Shown: in pieces, positions 9,254 to 18,840 of the stretch
Position numbering within the stretch: position 1 is the first letter of the stretch
Layout of the letters: the number at the start of each line of letters is the position of its first letter
DNA from: JBKBIP01 sp046297495
Lineage (GTDB): Bacteria; Planctomycetota; Planctomycetia; Gemmatales; Gemmataceae
Reading direction: 5' to 3'
Length of the DNA stretch: 64,000 nt
Assembly: GCA_046297495.1 (NCBI GenBank)
Contig: JBKBIP010000005.1
Coordinates: 124,001-188,000 of the forward strand
Notes under the pieces: generated by a model
What the model was told of the DNA's origin: nothing
Seen by the model: only the letters and a program-made list of their open reading frames with translations
The model's database searches: none
Position numbers and translations under genes: made by a program

Positions 9254-10312
9254 CTATTCCTCATGTTCGGCCAGCCAACGTTCGGCGTCGAGGGCGGCCA
9301 TGCAGCCGGTGCCGGCGGCCGTGACGGCTTGGCGATAGTAATTGTCGGCCACGTCGCCAGCGGCGAATACCCCTTCCACGCTGGTATAGGTACGTTGCGG
9401 CTTGGTCCAGATCAAATACCCTTTGTCATCTTTCTTCACTTGGCCTTCGAGAAAGTCCGTGTTGGGCGTGTGGCCAATGGCCAGGAAGACACCGCTACAG
9501 TCGAGTTCCTCCGTCTTGTCATCCGTCGTGCTTTTCAGCCGCACGCCGGTCACGCCGTCCTTGTCGTTGCCCAATACTTCTTCCAGGACGCGGTTCCATT
9601 TCATGGTGATCTTGGGATTTTTCAAAGCGCGATCTTGCATGATCTTGCTGGCCCGCAACTGATCCCGGCGATGGACCAAGTACACGGTACTGGCGAACTT
9701 GGTCAAGTAGGTCCCTTCCTCGACCGCCGAGTCGCCACCGCCAACCACCACCAACGGTTTGTTGCGAAAGCGCGGCAAGGCACCATCACATACGGCGCAG
9801 GCCGAGACACCGTGATTTTTATACTTATCTTCCGACGGCAAACCGAGGTAGTTGGCGCGGGCGCCGGTGGCGATGATCACGGTCAAGGTCTCGACCGTTT
9901 TCCCTTCCAGCGATGTGAGGACCAAGGGCCGGCGCTGGAAATCGACCTTCACGATGTCGTCGGTGATGATGCGGGTGCCGAAGTTGAGCGCCTGTTGCCG
10001 CATCAGCTCCATCAGCTCCGGCCCTTCGATGCCGTGGCTGCGCTGGTCGCCGTTGTCTTGCACCCAATAAGGCCGGCGTTCCTCGGGAAGGGAAGTGGCC
10101 AGGTATTCGCGCAGCTTACCGTAAGGAAAACCGGGATAGTTCTCCACTTCGGTGGTCAGGGCCAGCTGGCCGAGTGGCATAGTGCCTTGAAGGCGATTCT
10201 GTTCCGTGACGGCCCCTTCAAAGACCAACGGATTCAAGTTGGCCCGCGCCGTGTAGATGGCCGCCGTCCAGCCTGCCGGTCCCGAACCGATGATCACCAC
10301 TTTTTCCGCCAT
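9254..10312 (-). CDS. trxB: Thioredoxin reductase
   Basis: A 352-aa flavoprotein that passes electrons from NADPH via FAD and a redox disulfide to thioredoxin. The FAD dinucleotide motif is GSGPAG (residues 9-14), the redox pair is C172-A-V-C175-D, the NADPH motif is 'VVVGGGDSAVEEG' (about 190-202), and the second FAD motif is 'GVFAAGDVADN' near residue 320. The protein is some 30 residues longer than the common 315-320; part of the excess is an insertion around residues 70-96 ('LATSLPEERRPYWVQDNGDQ'). It is transcribed divergently from argA across about 170 bases. Assignment is firm. Confidence 0.96.
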   Translation of the reverse strand: MAEKVVIIGSGPAGWTAAIYTARANLNPLVFEGAVTEQNRLQGTMPLGQLALTTEVENYPGFPYGKLREYLATSLPEERRPYWVQDNGDQRSHGIEGPELMELMRQQALNFGTRIITDDIVKVDFQRRPLVLTSLEGKTVETLTVIIATGARANYLGLPSEDKYKNHGVSACAVCDGALPRFRNKPLVVVGGGDSAVEEGTYLTKFASTVYLVHRRDQLRASKIMQDRALKNPKITMKWNRVLEEVLGNDKDGVTGVRLKSTTDDKTEELDCSGVFLAIGHTPNTDFLEGQVKKDDKGYLIWTKPQRTYTSVEGVFAAGDVADNYYRQAVTAAGTGCMAALDAERWLAEHEE

Positions 10313-10482
10313 GCCTCGTTTCTCCTGTATTGGGGTGTGGCGAACTCCTGCCCGCCGGAAATGCTCATTCTGTTAATCTAAAACATTGTAGGACGTTCCC
10401 GAAGTCGGTCAATGTAGGCTGGCGGGGCGCGTCGTTCTATACTACCTACCAAATGCTTTCGTTTGGCTTCGAGCCTACTACC

Positions 10483-11763
10483 ATGTTACGTTTGACCGAC
10501 CTGCGTGAGATTCTCCGGTACGTGCCCCGTTTTCGGGACAAGATCTTCGTCATCGCCCTGGATGGGGCGGTGGTGGATCATGACAATCTGAGTAACATTC
10601 TCCTCGACGTGTCCCTGTTGCGCAGCTTGCGGATTGGCGTGGTGCTGGTGCATGGGGCGGGTCATCAGATTCGTCAATTGGCCCAGCAAACCGGACAGAC
10701 CCCTTCCAATACGGACGGCACTGGCATCACCGACTACGCCACGCTGCAAATGTCCCTGGTGGCGGCCAACCGTGTCACCCACGAGATACTGGAGGGACTG
10801 GCTACCGTTGATCTGCGCGGCGCCAACAGCAACGCCGTCGTCGCCCATCCCGCCGGCATCTTGCAAGGGGTTGATTACCTGTTCACCGGCAAGGTTGAGC
10901 GCATCGACGCCGGCCTGTTCGAGGCTTTACTGAGTCACGACATCGTCCCCGTCGTGCCGCCGTTGGGTTGCGACGGCGAGGGGCACACCTTCCGGCTAAA
11001 CTCGGACGCGGTGGCCGTCGAAGTGGCCCGCACGCTCAAGGCGGTCAAGCTGATTTACCTGTCCGTGACCGAGGGGATTCACCGCGGCGCCGAGCTGCTG
11101 CGGCAAATCTCCATCGCCGAGGCGGAAACGATTCTCAAACGCCAACGTGCCGAGGTGCCAGGCCACGAAATCTCCAAGCTCGCTCAGGCCGTGCGGGCCA
11201 TCCAAGCAGGAGTGCCGCGCGTGCATGTCATTGATGGCCGCGTCGAGGAAGGGCTGTTGGCCGAGGTGTTCTCCAATGAAGGAGTCGGCACCCTCATCCA
11301 CGCCAATGAATATCAGGCCATCCGTCCCGCCCACAAGAAAGACGTGCGGGCCATTTTGAATCTGATTCAAACCAGCATGGCCAATGACGAGCTGGTGCGG
11401 CGCACGCGGGCCGACATTGAACGACACATTGAGGATTATTTCGTTTTTGAAGTGGACCGCAATCCGGTGGCCTGTTTGGCCCTGCACCATTTCCCCGAGG
11501 AAAGCAAGATGGAGATGGCCTGCGTGTGCGTCGATCCGCGCTACGAGAATCAGGGGATCGGCGCCAAGCTGATGCGGTTCGCCGAAACCCAAGCCCGCGC
11601 CCGCGGCGCCAGCGAGATGTTCTGCCTATCAACGCAAGCCTTCAATTATTTCGTGCAAAAAGGGGGCTTCCGCCTCGGCACCCCCAACGACCTGCCCGCC
11701 AGCCGCCGCGAACGCTACGACCACAGCGGCCGCCGGTCGCAGGTGTTGACGAAGAAATTGTGA
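10483..11763 (+). CDS. argA: N-acetylglutamate synthase (kinase-like plus GNAT domain)
   Basis: This protein makes N-acetylglutamate from acetyl-CoA and glutamate, the first step of arginine synthesis. The start at ATG 10483 gives 426 aa (MLRLTDLREILRYVPRF), close to the size of E. coli ArgA (443); ATG 10453 is an alternative. Residues 1 to about 280 form the amino-acid-kinase-like domain ('VLVHGAGHQIRQLA', 'RLNSDAVAVEVARTLKAVKLIYL'), and about 285-420 form the GNAT domain with the acetyl-CoA loop 'ENQGIGAKLMRFAE' and the end 'FNYFVQKGGFR'. No other arg genes are nearby. It converges on a monooxygenase gene with a 60-base gap. Confidence 0.93.
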   Translation: MLRLTDLREILRYVPRFRDKIFVIALDGAVVDHDNLSNILLDVSLLRSLRIGVVLVHGAGHQIRQLAQQTGQTPSNTDGTGITDYATLQMSLVAANRVTHEILEGLATVDLRGANSNAVVAHPAGILQGVDYLFTGKVERIDAGLFEALLSHDIVPVVPPLGCDGEGHTFRLNSDAVAVEVARTLKAVKLIYLSVTEGIHRGAELLRQISIAEAETILKRQRAEVPGHEISKLAQAVRAIQAGVPRVHVIDGRVEEGLLAEVFSNEGVGTLIHANEYQAIRPAHKKDVRAILNLIQTSMANDELVRRTRADIERHIEDYFVFEVDRNPVACLALHHFPEESKMEMACVCVDPRYENQGIGAKLMRFAETQARARGASEMFCLSTQAFNYFVQKGGFRLGTPNDLPASRRERYDHSGRRSQVLTKKL

Positions 11764-11823
11764 GGCGCGCGCCATGTACTCTTCCAGGTCCGTATATGGC
11801 CAAACGCCATCACCTTGGTCCGT

Positions 11824-13518
11824 CTAACTCGATGCCATTCCCCTTGAGGTGTCCACCAGAAACCGCCGCAAATGCTCGTGCAAATGCTCCCCGCTCGCCG
11901 GTTGGGCGCGGTAACTGATATAGCCGTCGGGGCGGATCAGTACCAGCGACGGTTCATTGACGGCGTGCAGGGCGTGGATAGTGCGGTCAGCGTCGAGCCA
12001 GGCAGAATCGAAGGCGCCAGCCAGCGCGACTTGGTCGGTGTGCAGTACGTTGCCGGGGATGATGAGGTGAGAGCGGATCAAATCGGGGAACGTCTCAGCC
12101 ACGCGGCGGCGGATGTCGGCCAGAGGGGCGACGGCGGCTGGTTCCGGGCGACCCGCGAGGCACAGCAAATGATGGCAAGTACCAGTCAAGACGGTGAGCA
12201 AACGCCGTGGTTGGCCGGTGTGAGGATCGGTCACGGTGGCGTCGGGGAGGCGGTCCCCCGGCTTGAGGCCGCCCCCTAGCCAGGCGAAGACGCTGAAACC
12301 ACGCTGTTCGCCGTTCAACATGCTGTGCGGATAGTGAATGTCCAGCTCGGTCAGGGTATTGGTGACTTTGTCGCGGAAGAAACTGAGCGAGCCGAGCAAG
12401 CTGGCGGTGTGGTTGCGGATGAATTGGGCGACCGGATGGCGCAAGGTGGCGGCGCGCGTGACGGCGCCGGCCCGGCTGAGCACCAGCTCTCCGACTTCGG
12501 TGCGTTCTTGGCTATAGCTCGTCAGCAGCGGGTCGGCTTTCCCTTGGCCGCGCTGCACCAGCGCCAGTTTCCAGGCCAGGTTGAAAGCGTCCTGCATGCC
12601 GGTGTTCATCCCTTGACCGCCAGCGGGGCTGTGAATGTGGGCGGCGTCGCCAGCCAGAAAGCAACGCCCCTTGCCGTAATCCGCCACCTTGCGCTCGTGG
12701 ATGCGAAAACCGGATAGCCAGATGGGATCGTAAAGACGTAGGCCGGACACGCCACGCTCTTCGATGGTCGCCGCCACTTGTTCAAGCGTTGGGTCCGGTG
12801 GCTTCTCCAGCCCCTGCGCCAGTCCCTGATCGGCGATGACGCGGAATCGTCCCGGCTCAAAGGGGAAGAACGCCAGGATGCCTTTATGGTGCCAATAAAT
12901 ACTGATCTCGTTGCCAGCCAACGGCCCGTCAATGTGAACATCGGCCAGTATCCAATCGTTCGGCTCGGCCGCACCGCTAAAGGGGATGCCCAGCTCCTTA
13001 CGGACGGTGCTATGCGCGCCGTCGCAGCCGATGAGCCAAGCCGCTGTCACCGCTTCCTCGCCGCCATCCGCGTGGCGCAGCATGGCGCTAACGTGGTCGC
13101 CGTGGTCTGTCAGGCGGGTCAGTTCCACTTGCCGTTCCACGGTGATTCCCACTTCGCGCAAGGATTCGGTCAAGATGGCTTCAGTCTTGCTTTGTGGGAT
13201 CATCAACGGCCGGGGGTAGCGGGTACGTTCTGGCTCGAACACCAGATGAATCTTGCGTTCGCCATCGGCGTGGATGCTGGCCCCATCGGCCAGGAAGCCG
13301 GCGTTCAGGAAGCGCTCGACGATACCGAGTTTTTCCAGCAGCTCCAGCGTCCGCGTCCAAATCACCAGCGCCTTTGACTTATCGGTCGGAGTCGGTGCTT
13401 TGTCAATAATTCGGCACCGCAATCCGTGCCGGCGCAGCTCCGCCGCCATCGTCAACCCCACCGGCCCCGCGCCGACGACCAGAACGTCGAGCACATGTGA
13501 TTCATCGATGTTGTTCAT
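11824..13518 (-). CDS. FAD-dependent aromatic-ring monooxygenase (PheA/TfdB/MhpA-like)
   Basis: A 564-aa flavoprotein hydroxylase. The N-terminal Rossmann motif is GAGPVGLTMAAELRRHG (about residues 16-32), the DG motif is 'LIGCDGAHSTVRKELG' (about 162-177), and the GD motif is 'CFLAGDAAHIHSPAGGQGMNTGMQDAFNLAWKL' in the middle (about 285-317). All three mark the class A flavin monooxygenases that use NAD(P)H and oxygen to hydroxylate phenolic or polyketide rings. The C-terminal part (from about 400) is a thioredoxin-like dimer domain ending in 'VLIRPDGYISYRAQ'. The substrate cannot be told. No aromatic degradation genes are next to it. The start ATG at 13518 gives a sensible N-terminus. Confidence 0.9.
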   Translation of the reverse strand: MNNIDESHVLDVLVVGAGPVGLTMAAELRRHGLRCRIIDKAPTPTDKSKALVIWTRTLELLEKLGIVERFLNAGFLADGASIHADGERKIHLVFEPERTRYPRPLMIPQSKTEAILTESLREVGITVERQVELTRLTDHGDHVSAMLRHADGGEEAVTAAWLIGCDGAHSTVRKELGIPFSGAAEPNDWILADVHIDGPLAGNEISIYWHHKGILAFFPFEPGRFRVIADQGLAQGLEKPPDPTLEQVAATIEERGVSGLRLYDPIWLSGFRIHERKVADYGKGRCFLAGDAAHIHSPAGGQGMNTGMQDAFNLAWKLALVQRGQGKADPLLTSYSQERTEVGELVLSRAGAVTRAATLRHPVAQFIRNHTASLLGSLSFFRDKVTNTLTELDIHYPHSMLNGEQRGFSVFAWLGGGLKPGDRLPDATVTDPHTGQPRRLLTVLTGTCHHLLCLAGRPEPAAVAPLADIRRRVAETFPDLIRSHLIIPGNVLHTDQVALAGAFDSAWLDADRTIHALHAVNEPSLVLIRPDGYISYRAQPASGEHLHEHLRRFLVDTSRGMASS

Positions 13519-13740
13519 GCGTGGATTCCTTGCGATGAAAAAAAGGAGCCGGTGCGGAGAAGCATCATAATGGTCAAATTATGCGTCTGCCCCTTGGTTT
13601 CAATCTCCCGCTCGCCGTGGCTACCGCTATGTCCTGTCATCGCTTGCCTTCCACCGGCGGAATAACCAGGTGAGCAGGTCGAAATTTTGCCCGCCGATGG
13701 GTGCAATTGGTTTTTTCATGCGATATAACGAGACGTGATA

Positions 13741-13765
13741 ACGCTTCTCCGAAGCGTCGCTAATC
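13741..13765 (-). repeat. Dispersed 25-bp palindromic element, copy 1
   Basis: Read on the minus strand this element starts GATTAGCGACGCTTC and ends in AGAAGCGT. It matches 28845-28869 (plus) at 23 of 25 bases. The inner part can fold as GCTTC/GAAGC. It lies in the divergent gap between the monooxygenase and a sulfatase, about 44 bases upstream of the sulfatase ATG. Confidence 0.6.
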
Positions 13766-13808
13766 ATTTCGCGGAAATTTTTTACCCTCTAACTGGGAGA
13801 AACGTTAC

Positions 13809-15674
13809 ATGAAATGGACATTATGGATGACGACACTGGTGGTCGGCTTGGGGTTCGCGGCGGTTGCCGAGGCGGATGATGCCAAGCAAGCCGCCGGCCG
13901 GCCCAACATCTTGTGGATCACCTGCGAGGACATGAGCGCGAACTTGGGTTGTTACGGGGACCAGTACGCCATTTCTCCTCAAATCGACAAGCTGGCGACA
14001 CAGGGCGTGCGCTACACGCAGGCGTTCGCCCTGGCGGGCGTGTGCGCGCCAAGCCGGTCGTGCTTGATCACCGGTATGTATCCCTCTTCGTTGGGATCGC
14101 AGTACATGCGCTGCCAGGCCAAGTTGCCGCCGTTGGTGCGCTGCTATTCCGAATATCTACGCGAGAGCGGTTATTACTGCACCAACAATGTCAAGCAAGA
14201 TTACAACTTCGCCGCCCCCAAGAGCGCCTGGGACGAATCGAGCACCAAGGCCCACTGGCGCAATCGCTCATCAGGGCAGCCTTTTTTCAGCATCTTCAAT
14301 CTGACGGTGACTCATGAGAGCCAAATCCGCACGCCCGCGAACGTCTTCGCCAAGCAGACGGCCCGGCTAACAGCAGAGGAACGCCGCGACCCGGCCAAGG
14401 CGCCGCTGCCGCCGTATCATCCCGATACCCCGTTGGTACGCCGCGATTGGGCCAACTATTACGAACTCATCACGGCCATGGATAAGCAAGTCGGCGACAT
14501 CTTGGCCGAGCTGGAGAAAGATGGTCTAGCCGATGACACCATCGTCTTTTTCTACTCCGATCATGGCGTGGGTCTGCCGCGCGGCAAGCGTTGGGTCTAT
14601 GATGCGGGGATTCACGTGCCGCTGATCATTCGCTTCCCGGCCAAGTACCAGCACCTCGCCCCTGGCAAGCCCGGCACGACCACGGATCGGCTGGTGAGCT
14701 TCGTGGATTTCGGGCCGACGGCGTTGAGCCTGGCGGGAGTGCCAATCCCCAAACACATGCAAGGGTTGCCGTTCCTCGGCAAGCAGGCCGCCGCGCCACG
14801 CGACTACATCTATGCCACCCGCGACCGCATGGATGAACGCTACGACCACACGCGCGCCGTGCGCGATCATCGCTACAAGTACATCCGCAACTACATGCCG
14901 CATGTGCCGTGGGCGCAGCCAATCAATTACATGGACCAGATGCCAACCATGCGCGAATGGCGCCGCCTGGCCGCCGAGGGGAAACTGACCGGGCCGCAAC
15001 GCATCTTTCTGTCACCAACCAAGCCGGTCGAGGAACTGTACGACACCCAGAACGACCCGCACGAAGTCTACAACCTGGCCAATTCGCCGGAGCACCGCGA
15101 TATTCTGGAACGGCTGCGCCGCGCGCATTTGGCCTGGGTCAAGGACACGCTCGATGTCGGCCTATTGTCGGAAGCCGAGGTCCAGATTCGCTCGCAGGGA
15201 ACCACTCCCTACGAGATGGCCCGCAAGGGACCGAAAGGATATGACATCGAGCGCATCCTAAACGCGGCCTTGCTGGTCGGCCAGGGACCGGACACCTTGC
15301 CGAAGCTGCGGGAGTTGCTCAGCGATCAAGACAGCGGCGTGCGCTACTGGGCCGCGACGGGGCTAGGCGCTCTGGGGGACAAAGCAGCGTCGGCGGCGGA
15401 GGACCTGCGCGCAGCCATGAAGGATACTTCCCCCAGCGTGCGCGTCGCCGCCGCCGAGGCCCTGTGCCGACAAGGGAAAGTCGCAGAGGCGTTGCCCGTG
15501 TTGGCCGAGGCGTTGAAGCACCCCAACGATTACGTCCGGCTGCATGCCGTCAACATCCTCGACCTGCTCGGCGACCAGGCGAAACCCGTCTTGCCCCAGC
15601 TCAAGGCCGCCCAGGGGGACAAGAATGATTATGTCAATCGCGTGTTGAGCCACGCACTGAGTGGACAAGAGTGA
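13809..15674 (+). CDS. Secreted sulfatase with C-terminal HEAT repeats
   Basis: A 621-aa protein with a signal peptide (about residues 1-22). The sulfatase domain starts at 'RPNILWITCEDMSANLGCYG' (metal ligands Glu40 and Asp41). It carries the canonical formylglycine motif C79-A-P-S-R83 followed by SCLITGMYPS, so an activating enzyme would convert Cys79. Further blocks are 'FFYSDHGVGLPRGKRW' near 250 and 'LYDTQNDPHEVYNLA' near 425. From about residue 505 the chain becomes HEAT-like ('LRELLSDQDSGVRYWAATGLGALG', 'LRAAMKDTSPSVRVAAAEALCRQG'), a common add-on in planctomycetes that may bind a partner. The next gene, 84 bases on, is a sugar-type ABC binding protein, which hints at joint use of sulfated sugars. 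Confidence 0.94.
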   Translation: MKWTLWMTTLVVGLGFAAVAEADDAKQAAGRPNILWITCEDMSANLGCYGDQYAISPQIDKLATQGVRYTQAFALAGVCAPSRSCLITGMYPSSLGSQYMRCQAKLPPLVRCYSEYLRESGYYCTNNVKQDYNFAAPKSAWDESSTKAHWRNRSSGQPFFSIFNLTVTHESQIRTPANVFAKQTARLTAEERRDPAKAPLPPYHPDTPLVRRDWANYYELITAMDKQVGDILAELEKDGLADDTIVFFYSDHGVGLPRGKRWVYDAGIHVPLIIRFPAKYQHLAPGKPGTTTDRLVSFVDFGPTALSLAGVPIPKHMQGLPFLGKQAAAPRDYIYATRDRMDERYDHTRAVRDHRYKYIRNYMPHVPWAQPINYMDQMPTMREWRRLAAEGKLTGPQRIFLSPTKPVEELYDTQNDPHEVYNLANSPEHRDILERLRRAHLAWVKDTLDVGLLSEAEVQIRSQGTTPYEMARKGPKGYDIERILNAALLVGQGPDTLPKLRELLSDQDSGVRYWAATGLGALGDKAASAAEDLRAAMKDTSPSVRVAAAEALCRQGKVAEALPVLAEALKHPNDYVRLHAVNILDLLGDQAKPVLPQLKAAQGDKNDYVNRVLSHALSGQE

Positions 15675-15758
15675 TAGGTGTTGACTGTTGATATGTCGTT
15701 TCGCGCGGCTAGGCGACCAGCTGCGTGCGGCGATGAATCGGTGGAGGATAAGTGAATC

Positions 15759-16844
15759 ATGACGAGATGGAATCATAATGTATATCTCATCCTGTTGTCT
15801 CTCCTCCCCCTGGGCTGCGTTGAGCCGGTGGAGCGTGTCTGTCGCATCGTCGTCATTCCCAAGGGACTAACGCACGAGCACTGGCAGTCGATCCATCGCG
15901 GGGCGTCGCGCGCGGCCGAGGAGTTATCCGCGCGCGGCTTGCCGACCGAGATCATCTGGGATGGGCCGTTGCGCGAGCGCGACGCCCTGGAGCAAATCCG
16001 CATCGTGGATCGCCGCGTCAGCACGCGCGTGGATGGCATGGTGTTGGCGCCGCAGCACAGCTTGACGATGGTGGCCCCGGTGGAACGGGCCCGCGAACAG
16101 GGAATTCCGACCGTGCTCATGGATTCCAACTTGGATGCTCAAGCCCTGGCCGCCGACCCCGATTTGATCGCTAAATACATCGCCACCAACAACTACAATG
16201 GCGGCCGGCTGGCGGCACGGCACCTGCTGAAAGTGCTGCGTGACGAAGGCAAGACCGCCCCGCGGTTGGTGTTGTTTCGCTATCAAGTCGGTTCGGAAAG
16301 CACCGAGCAACGCGAACGCGGCTTCGAGGATTACGTGAACGACGTCATCGCCGAGCAGCAGCGAAAAGGCGAACCGACTATCACTTGGCTTTCGACCGAT
16401 AAATACGCCGGCGCCACCAAGGACACCGCCTTGCGCGAGGCGGCCCCCTTGGTCAATCGCCTGCGCGAGCAAATCGACGGCATCTTTGCTGTCAACGAAT
16501 CGTCTGCCAGCGGCATGTTGGACGCTCTGCGTAGTCTGGGCCTCAATGGTCAAGTCCGGCTTATGGGCTTCGATTCCAGTCCGCCCCTGTTGCAAGCCGT
16601 GCGCGAGGGGGACATTGACGGCCTGATCCTGCAAGACCCATACTGGATGGGCTATCTCAGTGTTTGGACATTGGTGCATCACCTGGCTGGTTACGATGTC
16701 AGCGGCACCGACCAGATCATCGGCACCGGCGAATTTCTCATCACCAAGAAAAACCTGGACGACCCGCACACGCGCGGGCTGTACAATCCGGAAGCACAGA
16801 AGCAACGGAAGTTGCGGCCGCCGGAGTTTGTGAAGAAAGGGTGA
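15759..16844 (+). CDS. Sugar-type ABC transporter substrate-binding lipoprotein
   Basis: A 361-aa lipoprotein of the periplasmic binding protein / LacI fold (ribose-binding type). The signal ends in the lipobox LPLGC with Cys20 as the lipidated residue. The domain follows: 'VVIPKGLTHEHWQSIHRGASRAAEEL', 'GMVLAPQHSLTMVAPVERAREQGIPTVLMDSNL', and 'GIFAVNESSASGMLDALRSLG' near residue 245, all typical of D-ribose/xylose-type binding proteins. It lies upstream of a RbsA-like double ATPase (gap 67 bases), so the two form a transport operon. No permease gene is seen on either side. The ligand cannot be deduced. Confidence 0.9.
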   Translation: MTRWNHNVYLILLSLLPLGCVEPVERVCRIVVIPKGLTHEHWQSIHRGASRAAEELSARGLPTEIIWDGPLRERDALEQIRIVDRRVSTRVDGMVLAPQHSLTMVAPVERAREQGIPTVLMDSNLDAQALAADPDLIAKYIATNNYNGGRLAARHLLKVLRDEGKTAPRLVLFRYQVGSESTEQRERGFEDYVNDVIAEQQRKGEPTITWLSTDKYAGATKDTALREAAPLVNRLREQIDGIFAVNESSASGMLDALRSLGLNGQVRLMGFDSSPPLLQAVREGDIDGLILQDPYWMGYLSVWTLVHHLAGYDVSGTDQIIGTGEFLITKKNLDDPHTRGLYNPEAQKQRKLRPPEFVKKG

Positions 16845-16911
16845 AGAAAAGACGCTCGCCGATGGCTCGCTCGCTAAACGGTATTCGGCCCTCCTGATTT
16901 TCGAGGTAATC

Positions 16912-18417
16912 GTGACTTCTCCGCCACGCTTGCACATGACGGGTATCGTCAAACGCTTTGGTCCCACGTTGGCCCTGAATGGAGTCGAGCTGGAATTGCG
17001 GCCGGGGGAGGTTCATGCCCTGGTCGGCGAGAATGGGGCAGGGAAATCGACCTTGATGAAAGTGCTGTCCGGGGCCGAGCTGCCGGACGCCGGACAAATG
17101 ATGCTGGATGGTCAGATGTATCGGCCACGAAACCCGCAAGAGGCCCGGCGCCGGGGGGTGGCCATGATTTATCAGGAATTGACGCTGGCCCCGCATCTAA
17201 GCGTGGAAGCCAACGTCATGCTTGGCCTGGAAGAAACACGGTTCGGCTTGCTGCGACAACACCGGCACCGCCAGCGCGTCCGAGAAGCGTTGCAGGTTTT
17301 GCAGCATCCTGAAATCCATCCTCAAAGCCCCGTGCGTCGGCTCAGCCCCGCCGCTCAGCAGCTGGTCGAAATTGCCCGCGCCTTGCTGCTCGATGTTCGT
17401 GTGTTGGTGCTCGATGAACCGACCAGCTCCTTGACCCAGGAAGACGCCCGCCGGCTGTTCGACCTGGTGCACCGGTTGCGCGAACGTGGTGTCAGCATTG
17501 TGTATATCAGCCATTTCTTGGAGGAAGTGCAAGCCATCGCCGACCGCTTCACCGTGCTGCGCGACGGCCAAAGCGTGTTCACAGGAGCGGTACGGGAGTT
17601 TTCCCAAGAACACATCATCGAGCGCATGGTTGGCAAAAGCCTGGACGAGCAATTCCCCCGCCTGCCACATGACATCGGCAAGGCGGTGTTGGAGCTGACC
17701 GACCTGGTGGGGGAGCCGTTGCCGCGCGGCATCCGCTTGACACTGCATCGGGGAGAAATCCTGGGCATCGCCGGCATCGTGGGGGCGGGGCGAACGGAGC
17801 TGTTGCGCGCGCTCTTTGGTTTGGAGCCGATCCGTTCGGGGCAGATCATCGTCAAATCGGTATCCGGCACGCATTTCAACCCGCGCCAGCGCATCGCGCA
17901 GGGGCTGGGTCTGCTCAGCGAAAATCGCAAGGACGAAGGATTGACATTGAATCAGAGCATCGCCGACAATCTGACCTATAGTCGCCTCCAGCCGTATAGC
18001 CGATACGGTTGGCTGAACCTACGCCAGCGTCAACAGGCTGTCCAAACATGGTTGGCCACGCTCGGCGTGCGCTGCCGGGGGCCGGAGCAAAAGGTCGGCG
18101 AATTGAGCGGCGGCAATCAACAGAAAGTGGCCCTCGGTCGGCTCCTGCACCAGCAAGCCGACATTTTGCTACTCGATGAGCCGACGCGCGGCGTGGACAT
18201 CGGCAGCAAGGTGGAAATCTACCGGCTCATCGGCGCGCTGGCCGCTCAAGGAAAAGCCATCCTCTTTGTCAGCAGTTACTTGCCGGAGCTGCTCGGCGTC
18301 TGCGACCGCTTGGCGGTGATGACACGCGGCCAACTCAGCCCCATCCGCCCCGTCGCGGACTGGTCGGCGGAAGAGGTGCTGGCCTACGCGGTGGGCGGGA
18401 AAAACGCAGGATCGTGA
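16912..18417 (+). CDS. Sugar ABC transporter ATPase with two nucleotide-binding domains
   Basis: A 501-aa protein of the RbsA/XylG/MglA type with two ABC domains on one chain. Domain 1 has Walker A GENGAGKST (about 38-46), a degenerate signature 'VRRLSPAAQQLVEIARAL' and Walker B 'VLVLDEPTSSL'. Domain 2 has the altered P-loop 'GIVGAGRTELLR' (typical for the family), the signature 'LSGGNQQKVALGRLL' and Walker B 'ILLLDEPTRGVDIGSK'. It starts at GTG 16912 with no ATG nearby in frame. With the lipoprotein upstream it would energise uptake of a pentose, hexose or similar ligand. The transmembrane subunit is missing here: the next gene is tatA. Confidence 0.93.
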   Translation: MTSPPRLHMTGIVKRFGPTLALNGVELELRPGEVHALVGENGAGKSTLMKVLSGAELPDAGQMMLDGQMYRPRNPQEARRRGVAMIYQELTLAPHLSVEANVMLGLEETRFGLLRQHRHRQRVREALQVLQHPEIHPQSPVRRLSPAAQQLVEIARALLLDVRVLVLDEPTSSLTQEDARRLFDLVHRLRERGVSIVYISHFLEEVQAIADRFTVLRDGQSVFTGAVREFSQEHIIERMVGKSLDEQFPRLPHDIGKAVLELTDLVGEPLPRGIRLTLHRGEILGIAGIVGAGRTELLRALFGLEPIRSGQIIVKSVSGTHFNPRQRIAQGLGLLSENRKDEGLTLNQSIADNLTYSRLQPYSRYGWLNLRQRQQAVQTWLATLGVRCRGPEQKVGELSGGNQQKVALGRLLHQQADILLLDEPTRGVDIGSKVEIYRLIGALAAQGKAILFVSSYLPELLGVCDRLAVMTRGQLSPIRPVADWSAEEVLAYAVGGKNAGS

Positions 18418-18840
18418 GAGAAGGCCATTGCGGTGCGAATGGCAAAACTTTTCTGGGATTTCTTGCGAAAAATGAATTTCTTGCTTGTCAGCGCCGGTTG
18501 TCGCTTGCTATACTTCATACATCCACGATTGGATACACCCGCAGGGGTCGTTAGCTCCGGCCCTTCTTTATAATTCCCGCCGAAATTGCTGCCTCATCCT
18601 CGAGGAGGGCCCCGTTCGTGATCCATCATTATTCCTAAGTCATTGTATGCGGTCGTTTGGTGCCGCCAGCCGTGCTCCACAGCGCGCGACAAGGCCGACC
18701 GTGAATTGTTTTTTTGCTTGCGAGACGAACAGGATTTCGATTATGGTAAAGGAAGGCTCCGCAAGCATCCTGGATCGCCGCGAGCGGTCCATGACGTGAC
18801 TATCCAAGTACATCGACCCATACCACAAAGAGGATAAACC
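18418..18840. other. Intergenic gap before tatA
   Basis: A 423-base gap without a convincing gene. An open frame at 18485-18799 shows no recognisable protein and no ribosome-binding site. A promoter-like pair is listed at 18485-18514; a start there would give tatA a leader of about 320 bases. No riboswitch class was recognised. Confidence 0.45.
18485..18514 (+). promoter_or_regulatory. Candidate sigma-70-type promoter upstream of tatA
   Basis: TTGTCA at 18485-18490 and TATACT at 18509-18514 are separated by 18 bases. Each box matches 5/6. The downstream gene (tatA) begins about 320 bases later, so either the leader is long or a small RNA lies between. Confidence 0.4.

Noticed and set aside
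9176..10381. Plus-strand open frame of 401 codons across the trxB region
   Set aside because: Antisense shadow of a certain thioredoxin reductase gene; no recognisable domain.
18485..18799. Open frame of 104 codons before tatA
   Set aside because: No ribosome site, no domain, mixed codon use; it begins at the -35 box of a candidate promoter.
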